The position numbers and the translations under genes were made by a program. The notes beneath the pieces were generated by a model. That model searched no databases, had not been told where the DNA came from, and worked only from the letters and a program-made list of their open reading frames with translations. From Tridacna crocea (Eukaryota; Mollusca; Bivalvia; Cardiida; Cardiidae), in the NCBI GenBank assembly GCA_943736015.1, contig OX031057.1, positions 54,141,001 to 54,205,000 of the forward strand: a stretch of 64,000 bases of DNA, read 5' to 3'. Numbering within the stretch: position 1 is the first letter of the stretch; the number at the start of each line of letters is the position of its first letter. Of this stretch, positions 21,961-32,684 are shown piece by piece.

Positions 21961-22024
21961 TTTGTGTAATACAAGGTGTACTTTAAAACTATCAAATTTG
22001 CCTGGATTTTTGAGAAATTTCACT

Positions 22025-22253
22025 TTAACCCTTTACCCCATACAGCATTTTTATGGTATTTCTAATTGACCCTAAATAATAGTAAGGATGAAGCTGTGTC
22101 TTATGTGTATATGACACCTTTTGATAGCATAGAAAACATTGTGGTAAAAGGTGAAATTGCTCGTCACGAGCAATTTCACCTTTTGCCACAATGTTTTCCA
22201 AAGGCTCCTACAAGCAATGTGTAGAAATGGGTATCTATGGAGTAAAGGGTTAA
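22025..22253 (-). mobile_element. TTAA-palindrome MITE, subfamily D
   Basis: TTAA-bounded and inserted in the tandem-core element. The arms differ from A/B copies (ATACAGCATTTTTATGGTAT; GCTCCTACAAGCAATGTGTA), but the layout is the same. The palindrome is AAAACATTGTGGTAAAAGG, TGAAATTGCTCGT and complement. Sisters at 37391 and 47398. Confidence 0.9.
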
Positions 22254-22382
22254 TTTTTTTCACTGTTTGATCAGTTCACCATGCCTACATATGCTGTCTC
22301 ATGGGTTCAAGCCAAGTTGCAAGAACACATTTTTGTGTTTTATGTCTTTTTTTCTTTTTGCATCATGAATTCATAATATAAT

Positions 22383-22629
22383 TATAGGCGTAACCAGGAA
22401 AAAGTAAATTATACGCATGCTGAAGTTAGCCATTTTTGAGACAGGTGACAAGGGCAATTCAGAATCAGCCGAATGGAATCCGAGCCGTAAAATCAAGATA
22501 TGTCTGATCTTGGCTGTTTTAGAAAACGTCCAAACTGAAAAATACGCGAAAAGAGGCAACCTACAACCTATTCTCAATTTTTTTTACATTACGCACATGC
22601 ATGGTGTGCGTAATAGAAGTTACGCCTAT
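22383..22629. mobile_element. TIR MITE (ATAGGCGTAAC)
   Basis: Ends ATAGGCGTAAC and GTTACGCCTAT are inverted, and inner TACGCATGC and GCACATGCATGGTGTGCGTA extend the similarity. About 247 bp, non-coding, inserted in the larger tandem-core element. Confidence 0.75.
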
Positions 22630-22696
22630 GATGTATGCTAGCATAAATGCAAATTCTCTGCCAGTAGAGCGATTTCAGGCCCTTCAGGGCCTCTAG

Positions 22697-24214
22697 TTAA
22701 AGGATCAATGCAAAAACCACGTAATGTAGAATTCACTTAACCCTTTACAACACAATTTGTTTGACTCCGAAAGGGCAAACATGTCAAAACATGGTCTTAC
22801 CATCCTAGACATCTATTGGTGGCAAGGACTACCTTTGTTGATGCTTTATTATAGTGTTCTCTTCTTTGTTTTGTCATGATTCTTTCTTATGTGTCTTCTA
22901 TACCAGTACTGTTGTACTTTGATTTTGAACATTTTAGAGAGTTATTTCCCTTCCCTGAACAAAATGGTTTTCGGCTTACATCATGTGCTAGCCGAAGACT
23001 ATGACTAGCCAAGGTACCAGCAGCTAGAAGCGCCTCTTCCGGATAAATGGTTACCAATGTAAATAACGCAAGATTAGATTGTCATATATGCGTTATAAAC
23101 GGATTACAGATCAAATAGATGTTCAAAAACTGAATTGAATTCATTTATGTGTATTTATTTGATAAATATGTTTCTATTGATGTCAGGAATATATCTTTAG
23201 TAACCTCGTCGACTTAAAAATTTTAGGAAGCTTACAACTGTGGTTTAGCAAGTCGCATAGACAAACTCAGACCGAAAATTAATGTTACTCTTTTCTAAAA
23301 AATAAATAAATAAATAAATAAATAAATAAACTTTAGCAAATTGAGAGCATTTGCAATGGACGAGCTCTCTTTATCTTGAAACGAGGGAATCATGCTCGGG
23401 AAAAATTAAGAGAGCATTTAAGTAACCTGCATTTTCAACTTTTCACTCAATGTTTTCAAAGCCACCATCTTCAGTATCATTCGAATGGATTGTTTAGTTG
23501 TTGATTTGGCATAGATGTAAATGGATTTTCAATAAATCTGAAATTACTCCTAGCAAGAGAAATTTCTCTTTAATTTCAGCTTGGCCAAAATGTTTTCAAA
23601 ACTTAACTAGTGCAGGTAATAAAAGCTATCTGCAGGTGAGTTTATCAGTAGTTCCTATCAAGTTTTAAATCCATTTAAAACATTAAACTATTGAAATAAG
23701 TATTAGAATCACAGTTTGTGCTTCTTGTCAAATAACATATTAATTGTTTTTGAAGCTGGATCGATATATATTTTGGATGACAAAATTTGGGCTTGTCCAG
23801 AGTGAGAAAATTTGTAGACTACATGTTAATCATAGCTGAAATTCCAGAGACCTTCTTTTCCTACTATGTCCAAAACCTTTGTCTTTAGGTTCAAAATGAC
23901 AGTAGAATAAACCTTAACTCTTTTGGTGCCATATGCATAAAGAGGGACTTTTGCAGACAAATTAGATCAAGATCAGACTGCACAGAATATGCAGTCTGAT
24001 CTTAGATCTACTTTGTCTGCTTGTTTAGTTAAGCCTATGAGACAAAAATCGTTGTTAGTCTAAGGGATTCTACTTTCAGGCATCAAAAGGATTGAGTTTA
24101 CATATTTGGAGTTAAAGGTGTTAAAAGAGATGATAGACAGTGATGTTTACATTTAATTAGGTGATCATCTCTGTAAACGGTTGATGAAAAACAATGATGT
24201 AAAATATATATGAA
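22697..24214. other. Region upstream of WDR38; no gene
   Basis: Contains a MITE left-end fragment (22739-22800), an AATA microsatellite (23299-23332) and a decayed reverse MITE (23330-23500). A 48-bp palindrome GATCAGACTGCACAG/GCAGTCTGATC lies at 23966-24013. The WDR38 promoter should lie here but no TATA box or initiator could be assigned. Confidence 0.4.
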
Positions 24215-24280
24215 ATGTTTCGGGGACCAAGAGATTACAGTCGGCTGGACCTAAAACAGTTTGGAGGACATAAAGATGAG
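24215..24280 (+). CDS. WDR38: WDR38 exon 1
   Basis: 22 codons, MFRGPRDYSRLDLKQFGGHK plus DE, then donor GTGAAT. Ends in phase 0. The GGHKDE opens blade one, as FLRGHSGE does in the human protein. Confidence 0.88.
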
Positions 24281-27200
24281 GTGAATACGCTTTTTCTTCC
24301 TTTAACCCTTTATCACACAATCCAGACTTTTAACGACCTTAACATAGAAGACTTTCGAAGACATTGTGGTAAAAAGGAGAAAATGTTGGCTATTCTATCA
24401 AGGACAATTCTCAAATTTGAGCTGCATTTAACTTGTTGACTGCATATTAATTTTGGAAAAGGGCATCTTCATGATCCATTATACCTAGTGAGTCATAATG
24501 AATTCATAAAATCCACATAGTCAACGTATTGATAAAATCTGAAGGTAGAATAGTCCATGGACATACAGAAAATTATACAAGTAGCAAAGTTTTGATCCAT
24601 GTCAGACTGTGCAGGCTGGCATGAATTGAAACTTTTTTCCCAGATGCAATAAGCCCCCCATTTCATATAGTATGGCTCATAATCACATTTACTGTAGGTC
24701 AACAGTGTGGCATTTTCACCAGATTTCCAGATCATGGTGACAGGCTGTGATGATGAAAGGGTACGGGTGTTCAACACAAAAAGTGGGGATCTAGTCTGTA
24801 AACTGAAAGGCCACACAGGTAAATATTTACAGTTTACACTAGGTATGGACAGATCTCCTTGGTATACTTTGTGATCAATTTTCAACATAGTTTCGGTGTT
24901 TTGACAACAAATTGGATTAATGGGATTGATGGTTCACTAGCCAATACCACACGAGCCCCCATCTTACCAAACATGAAAAACCAAAAACCCATGTGGACTA
25001 ATATCCTTGTTTTTTGAAGTTTAACTCATTACCAAATGACAAAATTTTAGGTTTGTCCAAATCGAAAGCATTTGCAGACCAAAAACTGAAAGTGACTTAA
25101 AATTTGAAATTTGTTTTGTGAAAGGTAGAAAACCTTGTGGGAAAAGGAGAAAATGCTGGTTACCAGCATTTTCTCCTTTTCCCGCAATGTTTTCTAGAGG
25201 CTTCTTTCTCAGGGACGTCAAAAGTAGGGATTGTGTGGTAATGGGTTAAAAGACCAATACTATAAATATGAGGTAAAGAGATATCTCCCTAATGCAGTTG
25301 TTAGGTATCATTAAAATCAGGACGAAGCCATGCATGAAGGAGTGGTTTCACCTGGGGCTAGAAAATAGTGTTGTTTTCAATACCAGTCAGAAAGAAAGGA
25401 AAAATTGTTGGAGAAGAGAAAAGGCTGGTCACCACTCACCAGCATTTTTTACCAACTTTTTTGGATAACTTACTTTATTCAGGCTCCTCAAATGAAAGAG
25501 ATACACGATGGATAATCATCACTTACCGTCATCTCTTTATCATAGGACAAACTTTTAGAAACTTAAAATAGTTGCAGGCAATAAAATAATTGTGTCCCAT
25601 TTGTATGCAATTAGCTTTAAAATAAGTTTTTGGAAGGATAGAAAACTGTACAGGAAAAGGAGAAATTGCTGGTTACCAGTATTTTCTCCTTTTTACACAA
25701 TTTCTTAAAAGGCTTTTTTATTTGTTAAAACTTGTGACTGTGTGTTAACCCATTACAACACAATCCCTACTTTTCATGACCCTGAGAAAGAAGCCTTTTG
25801 TGGGAAAAGGAAAAAATGCTGGTAACTAGCATTTTCTCCTTTTCCCACAGTGTTTTCTACCCTTCACTAAACAAATTTCAAATTTTCAGTGACTTTTATT
25901 TTGTTGTCTGCAAAATTTAATGCTTTCGAATTGGACAAACCTAAAATTTTGTTGTTTGGTAATGTGTTAAAGTGTTATCTTATTTCTCTCTTTCAGGTGC
26001 TGTCAAAAGTGTATGTATTGCCCCAGATTGTAAGACATTTGGCAGTGGATCCTACGATAAAACAGTCAGGATATGGCAGATGTGTGATGGACAGATAATA
26101 CATGTATTAGAGGGTATGTAAAATCACTTCTCTCATATGTGCCAGAATAAACTTGCCTCTAGAACAAAATCTTTAGCTCTTTACCTCAAAACAAAAAAAA
26201 TCTTAAACTTTTCCAAAATTGAAAACATTCACAGATGACAAAATAGATGTGGTTCAAAAAGTGGTTTAGTCTTTATAAGAGAAGAAAACATAGTGGGAAA
26301 AGGAGGAAATGCTGGTAACCAGCATTTCCTGCTTTTGCCAGTGTTTTCAAAAGGCTCTTTCTACAGGTTATCTAAACACTAAACTGAATGGTAAAAGGTA
26401 AAACAAGTGTAAGGTTGTTGTATAAATAATTATTTCATTAAGGCTAGTTTGTGTTCTACACCTTGACTTTTAAAAAAATGTTTGAATAGAGTTTTAGGTC
26501 ACTTGGAACAATACATGTATTTCTTTCAATGTTTAGCCAAAGATTATACTAACTATCACATGACTGGATCCACCAGTCAAATTTTGTACCAGCATTTTAA
26601 GTTTTTTAAGTGATTTTGTCATTTCACTGGTTATTTGGTTTTAGTGAACAACAAAAAAAAGAGAGAAAAAAATGTGTTCATAATCAAGATACTAACCCTT
26701 TGTCAAACGATCTGTTTTCAAAAGAGCTTTTGAAAACATTGTAGGACAGGAAAAGACATGCTGGTAACCAGCATTTTCTCCTTTTTATATCCCCGAGCGG
26801 TCATATGATGTTATTGCCCTCTCCGTTAGCAATTTTTTATATGGGCAACTTCTCCTACACTTTTCACTGGAATAAGTTCAAACTTTCCATAATGGATCTC
26901 TATGATATTTTAGTTCTACAAGTAACTTTTAAAATTTGGTTATCTGCCGGCATTCTAGATTTTAACCCATTTCGCTTACAAGCTCCTTGGGGTGTTTATA
27001 AGCCGCTTTGCAAAGCTCTAGTTGAAATATGTTTTCATTCAACCATTTAAAGATAAATCCAATTATTGTAGCCAGTATTTGATTTGTTGTCTCCAAACCA
27101 TTCCAATTTGTTTGAGTCTAGGATTTTGTTGTTTGGAAAAGTGTTGAAACTATAGTAATGTTTAGGGTATTTGATGAACACAGCCGCAAGAGGTTATATG

Positions 27201-30200
27201 TGTCATTGATGGTTTGGGTTTGAGCATATGCATATTCTGTAGATTTAATTTACTTGTCCATCTTTCACTCTGTTTGCAGGGCACACAAAGAGTGTAGAAG
27301 TTGTACAGTACTCACCAGACTCCACAATGTTATGTTCCGGATCCTGGGATAGGACAGCTATACTGTGGGATGTACAGGTAACCGTAGTATTTGATTTGAC
27401 ATAAAGAAATGATAAGGAAATTTTTTGATTTGGAAAAAGTACCTGATAGTCGTCAGTCTGTGAACAATATAGTATGGTTTTGTCCATAGTTTGAAATTAG
27501 GTTTTTACCATTACCACTTAGTCCTGACTTTTAACGACCCTGGGGAAAAGGCCTATTGAAAACATTGTGGGAAAAGGAGAAAATGCTGGTAACCAGCATT
27601 TTCTCCTTTTCCCACAATGTTTTCAACAGTTCCATAAGCAAATCGCAATGTTCGAGTCAATTTATTTTTTTTTTCATTTACAAATGCTTTTAATTCGGAC
27701 AAGTCTAAAATTTTGTCATCTGGTAAAGGGATAATCAGACTGCAAATATTATGCACCCTGATTGATCTATGAAGTCCAATTAAACAGCCTTGAATTTCAT
27801 TTATTGTGTTTTGTCTACTAATTAAAACAAGGTATGTGCTATCTGGTAAAAGGGGTTTAGTGTATCTACTTGATGCATTGTACCAAACAAGTCCTCAGAT
27901 AATTATTGATCCATAGAAACATGAGGTATACTGGTCCTTTGATATGCAGAAATATATAAATAGCAAAACATTGCAACTCAGGTCACCCTGCGCAGACCAG
28001 TCAATTTATATAGTTTTTTGCAGGTGCAGTAAACTCCCTTTCCACAGGAAATGCATCTTCGGGAGCCAAGGTTACGATCACTATGTGGATCTTACCTTGG
28101 CTGATTGAGCCCAATTTCGAGATTCCTGTGATGCGCCCTCTATTGGATGCTGGTTATTACCCCCCTTTACATCATATTTCTAAGAGCCAATGAAATATTG
28201 TTTTACAAACCACTTACGAATACACATGAAGCGATAAGCAGACATCCACGTGGGTTTCCATGTTTACCTTCTATTCGAAAGGTAGCGAACTTGTTCTATT
28301 TCTATCAAAGATGAAATGCTACGAGCAATGTCATTCATTGCACTTAGAGCTGGCTGCATCCGATGAAAAAGCGTATTGGGGGAATGTAAAAACCAATTAT
28401 GCTCGATCTGCCAAGGGTAGAGTAGCGTAGTGAATCGTCACCTTGGCTTGTGAAGATGCTGGAAATGACACTCATAAAATATTTATTCATCAAGCAAAGA
28501 GTTCAAAGAGGAAATTGTTGTTTGGAAATGTTCTCAAGTTGATAAATTCTAGAATTTTATTTTTTGGAATTTTAGAAGTATTTCTTTATTTAACTCTTTA
28601 CCAACCAGCAAAATTTTGGTCCAAATTGAAAGCATTTGCAGACGACAAAATAAATCATAATCTAAAATTGAAATTTGATTTGGAAAGGGTAGAAAGCATT
28701 GTGGGAAAAGGAGAAAATGCTGGTTACCACAATGTTTTCAAAGGTTTTCTTTCTCAGGGTCGTTAAAAGTAGGGATTGTGTGGTAAAGAGTTTAATTTAT
28801 TTATTTGTTTAGTGCTAAGGAAGTGAGTTCAGACAGATTCAAAATGTAAATATGTTATTTCTTATTTTAAGAATGGATATCTACTCAAGGTGTTTGAGGG
28901 ACATGACAGTTTGGTGCAGTCTCTAGCTTTCTCATACAATGGACAATATTTGGTGGGTACATTGTAGTTTAATGTAAAATTGTTCTGTGAATTAAGCCAT
29001 TAACAAGAAATCCTGTAACTTACAAGTCTGACAAAGCTGCCTTTTGAAACATTGTGGGAAAAGGAGAAAAATGCTGGTAATCGTCATTTTCTCCTTTTCT
29101 GCCATCCAAGAAAAAAACCATTCACATTTGATTTGTCATCTGCAGGTGCTTTTGAAATCGACAAATGTGAATTTTTGTCTTTTGTCTTCTGCTCAAGTTA
29201 TTTTAGATTTAGTGGAAATGACACAAAATAGAAAAGTTAGAGGTAAAGAAATGGTCTTTCACAAGCAATATGGAAGGTTGTGTGTGGCTCAGTGGTAAAG
29301 ACACAGGAATGACAATCTAGGAGTTCCTGGTTTGAACCCCATTTGAAGCGCTTTGGCTTTTCTATGGGAGTATCTGTAGCAAGACACTTGAGAGCCCTAG
29401 TTTTTTACTAGTTAAACCAGTGAGTCACATGGTATGACTGAAGTAATGTTGATAAGGATGTAAAACACATTAATACCAGTCACTTATTCATGAGCAATGT
29501 GGGGGGAAAAAGTGAGAAAAAAAAAGAAGTAATTTCTTGTAGAAAGAAACTGCTTCTTTGCCCTTATTCTTTCCAAAATACAGGGGTGTAAAAGCAATGT
29601 TTGCATAGGTCAGCATTTACTTCTTTTTCTACAATGTTTTCTATGTTTTCCAAGACAATTTCTCTCATTTAATCCTTTACCAAACAGTCCCATATTTTCA
29701 GTGACCCTGATGAAGAAACCTTTACAGAAAATGTTAGGAAGGAAGAAATGGCATGTAACAAGCATTTTTTTTTCTTTTTACACATTGTTTTCTACTCTAT
29801 TTAAGATTTTAATCTCAGTTCAACCAATGAATCTTTGGGATGACAACATAGAAAAAATGTTGGAAAAGAAGAAACTGCTTGTAACAAGCAATTTCTTCTC
29901 TTTCAATAATGTTTTTTTCCCCAATGAAAGAACTTAAGCTCATTTTAACCAATTTTAAACTTTGGTGTCTACATACTGAATATGTAAATATATACGCATG
30001 TTAAAAAGTTTGCGAATTACCGAAAACAGACAGTTTGAGAATGTGAACAGAAAACCATGCAACAATTCAAATTTGCGAAAACAAAAATTTCCACATCTCA
30101 AAAATTTCAGTAATGCTTTCAGTCTGAAGAACTTAAAAAATGGTCTTTCTGAAAGGGTTGAAGTAAATAAAATCTGTCATCTGCAAGTTCTTTTACATAT

Positions 30201-32511
30201 GGGCAATTCTAAAATGTTACCATCTATTAAAGAATTATTTTTTTTGTGTGTCTGAATTTTAGAACAATAGCATCGTAGATGTTGGTTGATATTAAATTTT
30301 TACCAAATGATCCTGTGTTTTAACAACTCTGAAGGAGACAGCTTTTGAAAACATTGTGGAAGAAGGAGAAAATGCTGGTAACCAGCATTTTCTTCTTTTT
30401 CCACAAGGTTTTTCTAACCTTTTAACCCATTACCACACGACAAAATTTCAGACTGGTTCAAATTGAAAGCATTTGCAGACGACAAAATAAAAGTGATAAA
30501 TTGAAATTTGTTCTGGGAAGGGTAGAAAACACTGTGGGAAAAGGAGAAAATGCTGGTTAACAGCATTTTCTCCTTTTCCTACAGTGTTTTCAAAAGGCTT
30601 CTTTCTCATGGGCGTCAAAAGTAGGGATTGTGTGGTAATGGGTTAAAGATAAACTGTGTTATTAGGGCCATATTTAATTTGTTGTCTGGAAATGCTTTCA
30701 GATTGGATAAGTATAACACTTTGTCATCTGGTAAAGGATTAACTAGTGTATTTCAAATACAGTGTACTTTATTTTTCAGGCAACAGGTTCTTGGGATTTC
30801 ACTGTCCGTCTGTGGACCCTATACAGCCATGATGGAAATGACAAGGTCGTGACCTTGAAAGGTCACAAAGGCAATGTGCATGCTGTCACTTTTTCTAAAG
30901 ATGGGATGTTGGTAGGTAATAGACAGTAATGTTACATGCAGAAAATATCTTGTCCTGTAAAAGAATACAGTACTTTGCTTAAGTTTTGTGACATCAAAAG
31001 TATTGGGACATATTGGGACACCATTGAAAAAACATGAAAATACTTTTTTATTGCCCAAAGATTTGGGATTACTTATAAAAAAATTAATGTAGCCAATTAG
31101 AAATTGTGTTAGTTTCAACCTTTAGAAGTGTAAGTTTACCCTTTCCCAAACAACAAACTTTGGACTAGACCAAGTTGAAAGCATTTGCAGACAACAATTC
31201 ATCTCTTGCTGAAAAGATGATTTCTGTCTATGATAGGGTAGAAAGCATTGTGGGAAAAGGAGAAAATGCTGGTTACCAGCATTTTCTCCTTTTCCCACAA
31301 GGTTTTCAAAAGGCTACTATTCCAGACCCGTAAAAACCAGGGATTGTTTGGGAAAGGGTTAATAAATCCAAGAATGTTCATAAGAAAGGTTGGTGGATAT
31401 GGCCCCAGGAACATCACACCAGTGATTTTTTTGTGGGCTCCAAGAAAATGAAATGCTTTTGCTATCAGTCATTATCTATGCAACCTTGCAACTGTCAGGA
31501 GCAACATTTGGCATAAAGATAGAGAAATTATTATTAATTGATAAGACCTAGATGAAGTGGATGAAGAGCTTGCTGAAAATGAGTATACATACAGATATAT
31601 CTTTAAATTGAATTTTAATGCTGATAAATTACAGGCTTCAGGATCATGGGACAGAAGTGTGAAACTGTGGAATCCTCGCAATGGCAAACTTATACACACC
31701 TTACATGGTCATGAAGGCTGGGTTCAAGCCCTTGCATTTTCAAGTGATGGTATCTTTGTAGCGAGTGCCAGTGATGATGACACAGTGCGAGTGTGGGATG
31801 TAGTAGCTGGTACCTGCATTAAAGTACTGGAGGTATTTTAATTGAATTATCAAAAGTGTAGTCTGACCCTGTACTGGACTATAAAATTTTGGACTTACCT
31901 ATCACAAGGATGTCCATGTTTCTAATTAGATCCTTTATCAGATGTGTTAAGGGTCTTGAAGAAGAATCGTTTCCCTGCCCAAAAAATTAATTGAAAAGGA
32001 GAATATGCTGGTAACAAGCATTTTTTTTTCCTTTTCCAACAATCTTTGCTACTTTTCCACAAAATAGAAAGTACCCATTTATTTGTTACAAGCAAATGCA
32101 TTCAAATTGGACAGGTCTAAAAATTTGTTGTCTTGTGTAGAGTTAACATTTAAGTTGCAGTACAATGTGAATATTATCTGATTAATGATTCCCGCCAAAT
32201 GACAGTGCATTCCAACAGCCACTTTTTAACTTGTTGGTCATTTTTTAGAAATACAAGTTTTTATTTTGGTAGATGAAAAAATACAAATAGTTTAGATACA
32301 GAAAAGAAAATTGAGTGGTAATCTGAGAACTGGCTATTTCACACCATTTGGATGAGAAAGGAAATTAGATTTTTCACATTCTTTTGTGAAGGAAGAGTTT
32401 AAATCTTTATTTTTTCAGGGACAGACAGATATTGCGCAACACTGTGCTTTCACACCAGGTGGAGCTCTAGTGGCATCAGGGGCAGCAGGAGTAACATTAG
32501 CTTTGACGTGA
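24215..32511 (+). CDS. WDR38: WD repeat-containing protein 38, complete
   Basis: Eight exons (24215-24280, 24698-24818, 25997-26113, 27280-27377, 28872-28952, 30780-30911, 31635-31832, 32419-32511) join in frame to 906 nt, 301 residues plus stop. Human WDR38 is about 314. The product is a seven-bladed WD40 propeller. Blades open with GGHKDEVNSVAFSPD, KGHTGAVKSV, EGHTKSVEVVQYSPDS, EGHDSLVQSLAFS, KGHKGNVHAVTFS and HGHEGWVQALAFSSD, and the last begins at DIAQHCAFTPGGALVASGAA. GSWD recurs in blades as in human WDR38, and the DIAQHCAFTPGG end matches DVAHTCAFTPDG there; this separates it from other WD40 genes. The start ATG at 24215 has an in-frame TAA at 24200. Function in the family is poorly known (ciliary in some annotations; not shown by sequence). 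Introns are full of MITEs. It converges with GAPVD1. Confidence 0.93.
24302..24450 (+). mobile_element. TTAA-palindrome MITE, broken
   Basis: Forward copy in WDR38 intron 1, 21 bp after the donor. The stem stops at AAAATGTTGGC and part of the right arm follows. Confidence 0.7.
24698..24818 (+). CDS. WDR38: WDR38 exon 2
   Basis: Acceptor ACTGTAG, donor GTAAAT. Encodes VNSVAFSPDFQIMVTGCDDE and RVRVFNTKSG, the rest of blade one, and starts blade two at KGHT. Ends one base into a glycine codon. Confidence 0.92.
25021..25249 (-). mobile_element. TTAA-palindrome MITE, full copy
   Basis: Reverse copy in WDR38 intron 2 with TTAA at both ends. The palindrome is almost perfect. Confidence 0.9.
25257..25365. 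repeat. Paralogue of the 41265 locus without insertion
   Basis: GAGATATCTCCCTAATGCAG, TTGTTAGGTATCATTAA and GACGAAGCCATGCATGAAGG match the sequence flanking the TTAA element at 41301-41895. A single TTAA (25311-25314) stands where that element is inserted. It is an older repeat of unknown type. Confidence 0.75.
25535..25748 (-). mobile_element. TTAA-palindrome MITE, decayed
   Basis: Reverse copy with GGTTACCAGTATTTTCTCC and a worn stem. It ends at TTAA 25745-25748, shared with the next copy. Confidence 0.65.
25745..25970 (+). mobile_element. TTAA-palindrome MITE, left stem partly deleted
   Basis: Forward copy. AAAACATTG is missing before TGTGGGAAAAGG, and the rest is well kept. It ends 26 bp before WDR38 exon 3, so the branch point and pyrimidine tract are squeezed into that gap or into the element. 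Confidence 0.88.
25997..26113 (+). CDS. WDR38: WDR38 exon 3
   Basis: Acceptor CTCTTTCAG, donor GTATGT. Encodes GAVKSVCIAPDCKTFGSGSY and DKTVRIWQMCDGQ, blade two, ending in LEG of blade three. Phase 2 in, phase 1 out. Confidence 0.93.
26173..26402 (-). mobile_element. TTAA-palindrome MITE with inverted tip
   Basis: Reverse copy by its arms, yet the palindrome centre reads GGTAACC as in forward copies. The stem is GGAGGAAATGC with the matching GCATTTCCTGC. Confidence 0.75.
26693..27150 (+). mobile_element. TTAA-palindrome MITE split by an insertion
   Basis: The left part runs to CAGCATTTTCTCCTTTT at 26786. The right part from about 27051 has CAGTATTTGATTTGTTGTCT and ends TTGTTGTTTGGAAAAGTGTT. 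Confidence 0.7.
26787..27050 (+). mobile_element. Fragment of another element in the MITE stem
   Basis: Starts ATATCCCCGAGCGGTCATAT directly in the stem T-run. The right limit is approximate. Non-coding, family not identified. Confidence 0.5.
27280..27377 (+). CDS. WDR38: WDR38 exon 4
   Basis: Acceptor TTTGCAG, donor GTAACC. Encodes HTKSVEVVQYSPDSTMLCSG and SWDRTAILWDVQ, blade three, whose strand resembles RSVETVSFSPDS of human WDR38. Confidence 0.93.
27502..27733 (+). mobile_element. TTAA-palindrome MITE, full copy
   Basis: Forward copy in WDR38 intron 4. The termini are worn (TTTACCATTACCACTTAGTC; GGTAAAGGGATAA) and the palindrome is perfect. Confidence 0.88.
28053..28459. mobile_element. 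TIR element of ~407 bp
   Basis: Ends GCATCTTCGGGAGCCAAGG then TTACGATCACTATG, and the inverted CGTAGTGAATCGTCACC then TTGGCTTGTGAAGATGC. GGAAAT stands on both sides and may be the target duplication. Non-autonomous; hAT-like is only a guess. Lies in WDR38 intron 4. Confidence 0.7.
28590..28795 (-). mobile_element. TTAA-palindrome MITE, right stem arm deleted
   Basis: Reverse copy. The stem runs to GCTGGTTACC and jumps to ACAATGTTTTC, losing most of one arm. TTAA at both ends. Confidence 0.85.
28872..28952 (+). CDS. WDR38: WDR38 exon 5
   Basis: 27 codons, phase 0 both sides: NGYLLKVFEGHDSLVQSLAF then SYNGQYL. The acceptor is a weak TTTTAAG and the donor GTGGGT. Frame and homology to the HRDSIQSSDFSP segment of human WDR38 support it. 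Confidence 0.88.
28995..29182 (+). mobile_element. TTAA-palindrome MITE, worn
   Basis: Forward copy starting 43 bp behind WDR38 exon 5. Tip GCTGGTAATCGTCATTTTC; right arm with GCAGGTGCTTTTGAAATCG. Confidence 0.65.
29276..29480 (+). mobile_element. tRNA-derived SINE
   Basis: Box A TGTGGCTCAGTGGTAAAGAC, box B-like TTCCTGGTTTGAACCCC and body AGCAAGACACTTGAGAGCC. Decayed sister of the 6046 copy. Confidence 0.65.
29669..29935 (+). mobile_element. Decayed TTAA-palindrome MITEs, one with tip GCTTGT
   Basis: 29669-29820 is a forward copy (TTAATCCTTTACCAAACAG). At 29850-29915 a second hairpin reads GGAAAAGAAGAAACTGCTTG then TAACAAGCAATTTCTTC, with CTTG/CAAG replacing CTGG/CCAG. Confidence 0.6.
30296..30742 (+). 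mobile_element. TTAA-palindrome MITE hosting another copy
   Basis: The host left part is 30296-30421 (stem complete) and its right arm resumes at 30647 with TTTAATTTGTTGTCTGG, ending GGTAAAGGATTAA at 30742. It is split by the reverse copy 30422-30646. The end lies 37 bp before WDR38 exon 6. Confidence 0.8.
30422..30646 (-). mobile_element. TTAA-palindrome MITE nested in a MITE
   Basis: Complete reverse copy flanked by TTAA on each side, placed within the right arm of the host copy. Confidence 0.88.
30780..30911 (+). CDS. WDR38: WDR38 exon 6
   Basis: 44 codons in phase 0: ATGSWDFTVRLWTLYSHDGN, then DKVVTLKGHKGNVHAVTFSK and DGML. Acceptor ATTTTTCAG, donor GTAGGT. Spans the end of blade four and blade five. 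Confidence 0.93.
31134..31362 (-). mobile_element. TTAA-palindrome MITE, subfamily B
   Basis: Reverse copy with CCCTTTCCCAAACAACA at the left and TTTGGGAAAGGGTTAA at the right. The palindrome has a single change (AAGCATTG). Confidence 0.9.
31635..31832 (+). CDS. WDR38: WDR38 exon 7
   Basis: 66 codons in phase 0: ASGSWDRSVKLWNPRNGKLI, HTLHGHEGWVQALAFSSDG and ASASDDDTVRVWDVVAG. Acceptor AATTACAG, donor GTATTT. Completes blade five and covers blade six. Confidence 0.95.
31925..32145 (+). mobile_element. TTAA-palindrome MITE, decayed
   Basis: Forward copy in WDR38 intron 7. GGTAACAAGCATTTTTTTTTC marks the tip and GTGTAGAGTTAA the right end. Confidence 0.6.
32419..32511 (+). CDS. WDR38: WDR38 exon 8, stop
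   Basis: Acceptor TTTTTTCAG, then GQTDIAQHCAFTPGGALVAS and GAAGVTLALT, TGA. Human WDR38 runs on a further 20 or so residues after the GAADQTRR equivalent; here the tail is shorter. No AATAAA within 400 bp except at 32946. Confidence 0.93.
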   Translation, partial: GQTDIAQHCAFTPGGALVASGAAGVTLALT

Positions 32512-32684
32512 CACAAGTGCTTTTAGCTTTATCTATGTGCCTTGCGTATCATATCTATGTTTAAAAAATTACATGTACTATTTATATACCTGTATAAACA
32601 CAGTATAGTCATTTAATTTATTGATTTGTATCTGGAAAATGTTATTAGTGTCCAGCTATCAGTGGTTTGTTGGTTTTGCAAATT

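Larger units (their letters stand above)
20317..22696 (+). mobile_element. Helentron-like element with ~150/300-bp tandem core
   Basis: The left end is a hairpin, AGCTCTACTGGCTTAAAGCC with AGCAGAGCT, then CGTCCGTCTGTCTG. The core repeats alternate two related units: ATGAAACTTGCACAGTTTGT and ATGAAACTTGAAGAGTTTG, each with GGGAAAAGTAGCCATTTC. The right end is CAGGCCCTTCAGGGCCTCTAG. Two other elements are nested inside (22025 and 22383). Unlike most relatives here it is not in a MITE. Confidence 0.75.

Noticed and set aside
24215..32511. WDSUB1 considered for the WD40 gene
   Set aside because: There is no SAM or U-box region, the gene ends after the propeller, and GSWD-bearing blades plus DIAQHCAFTPGG fit WDR38.
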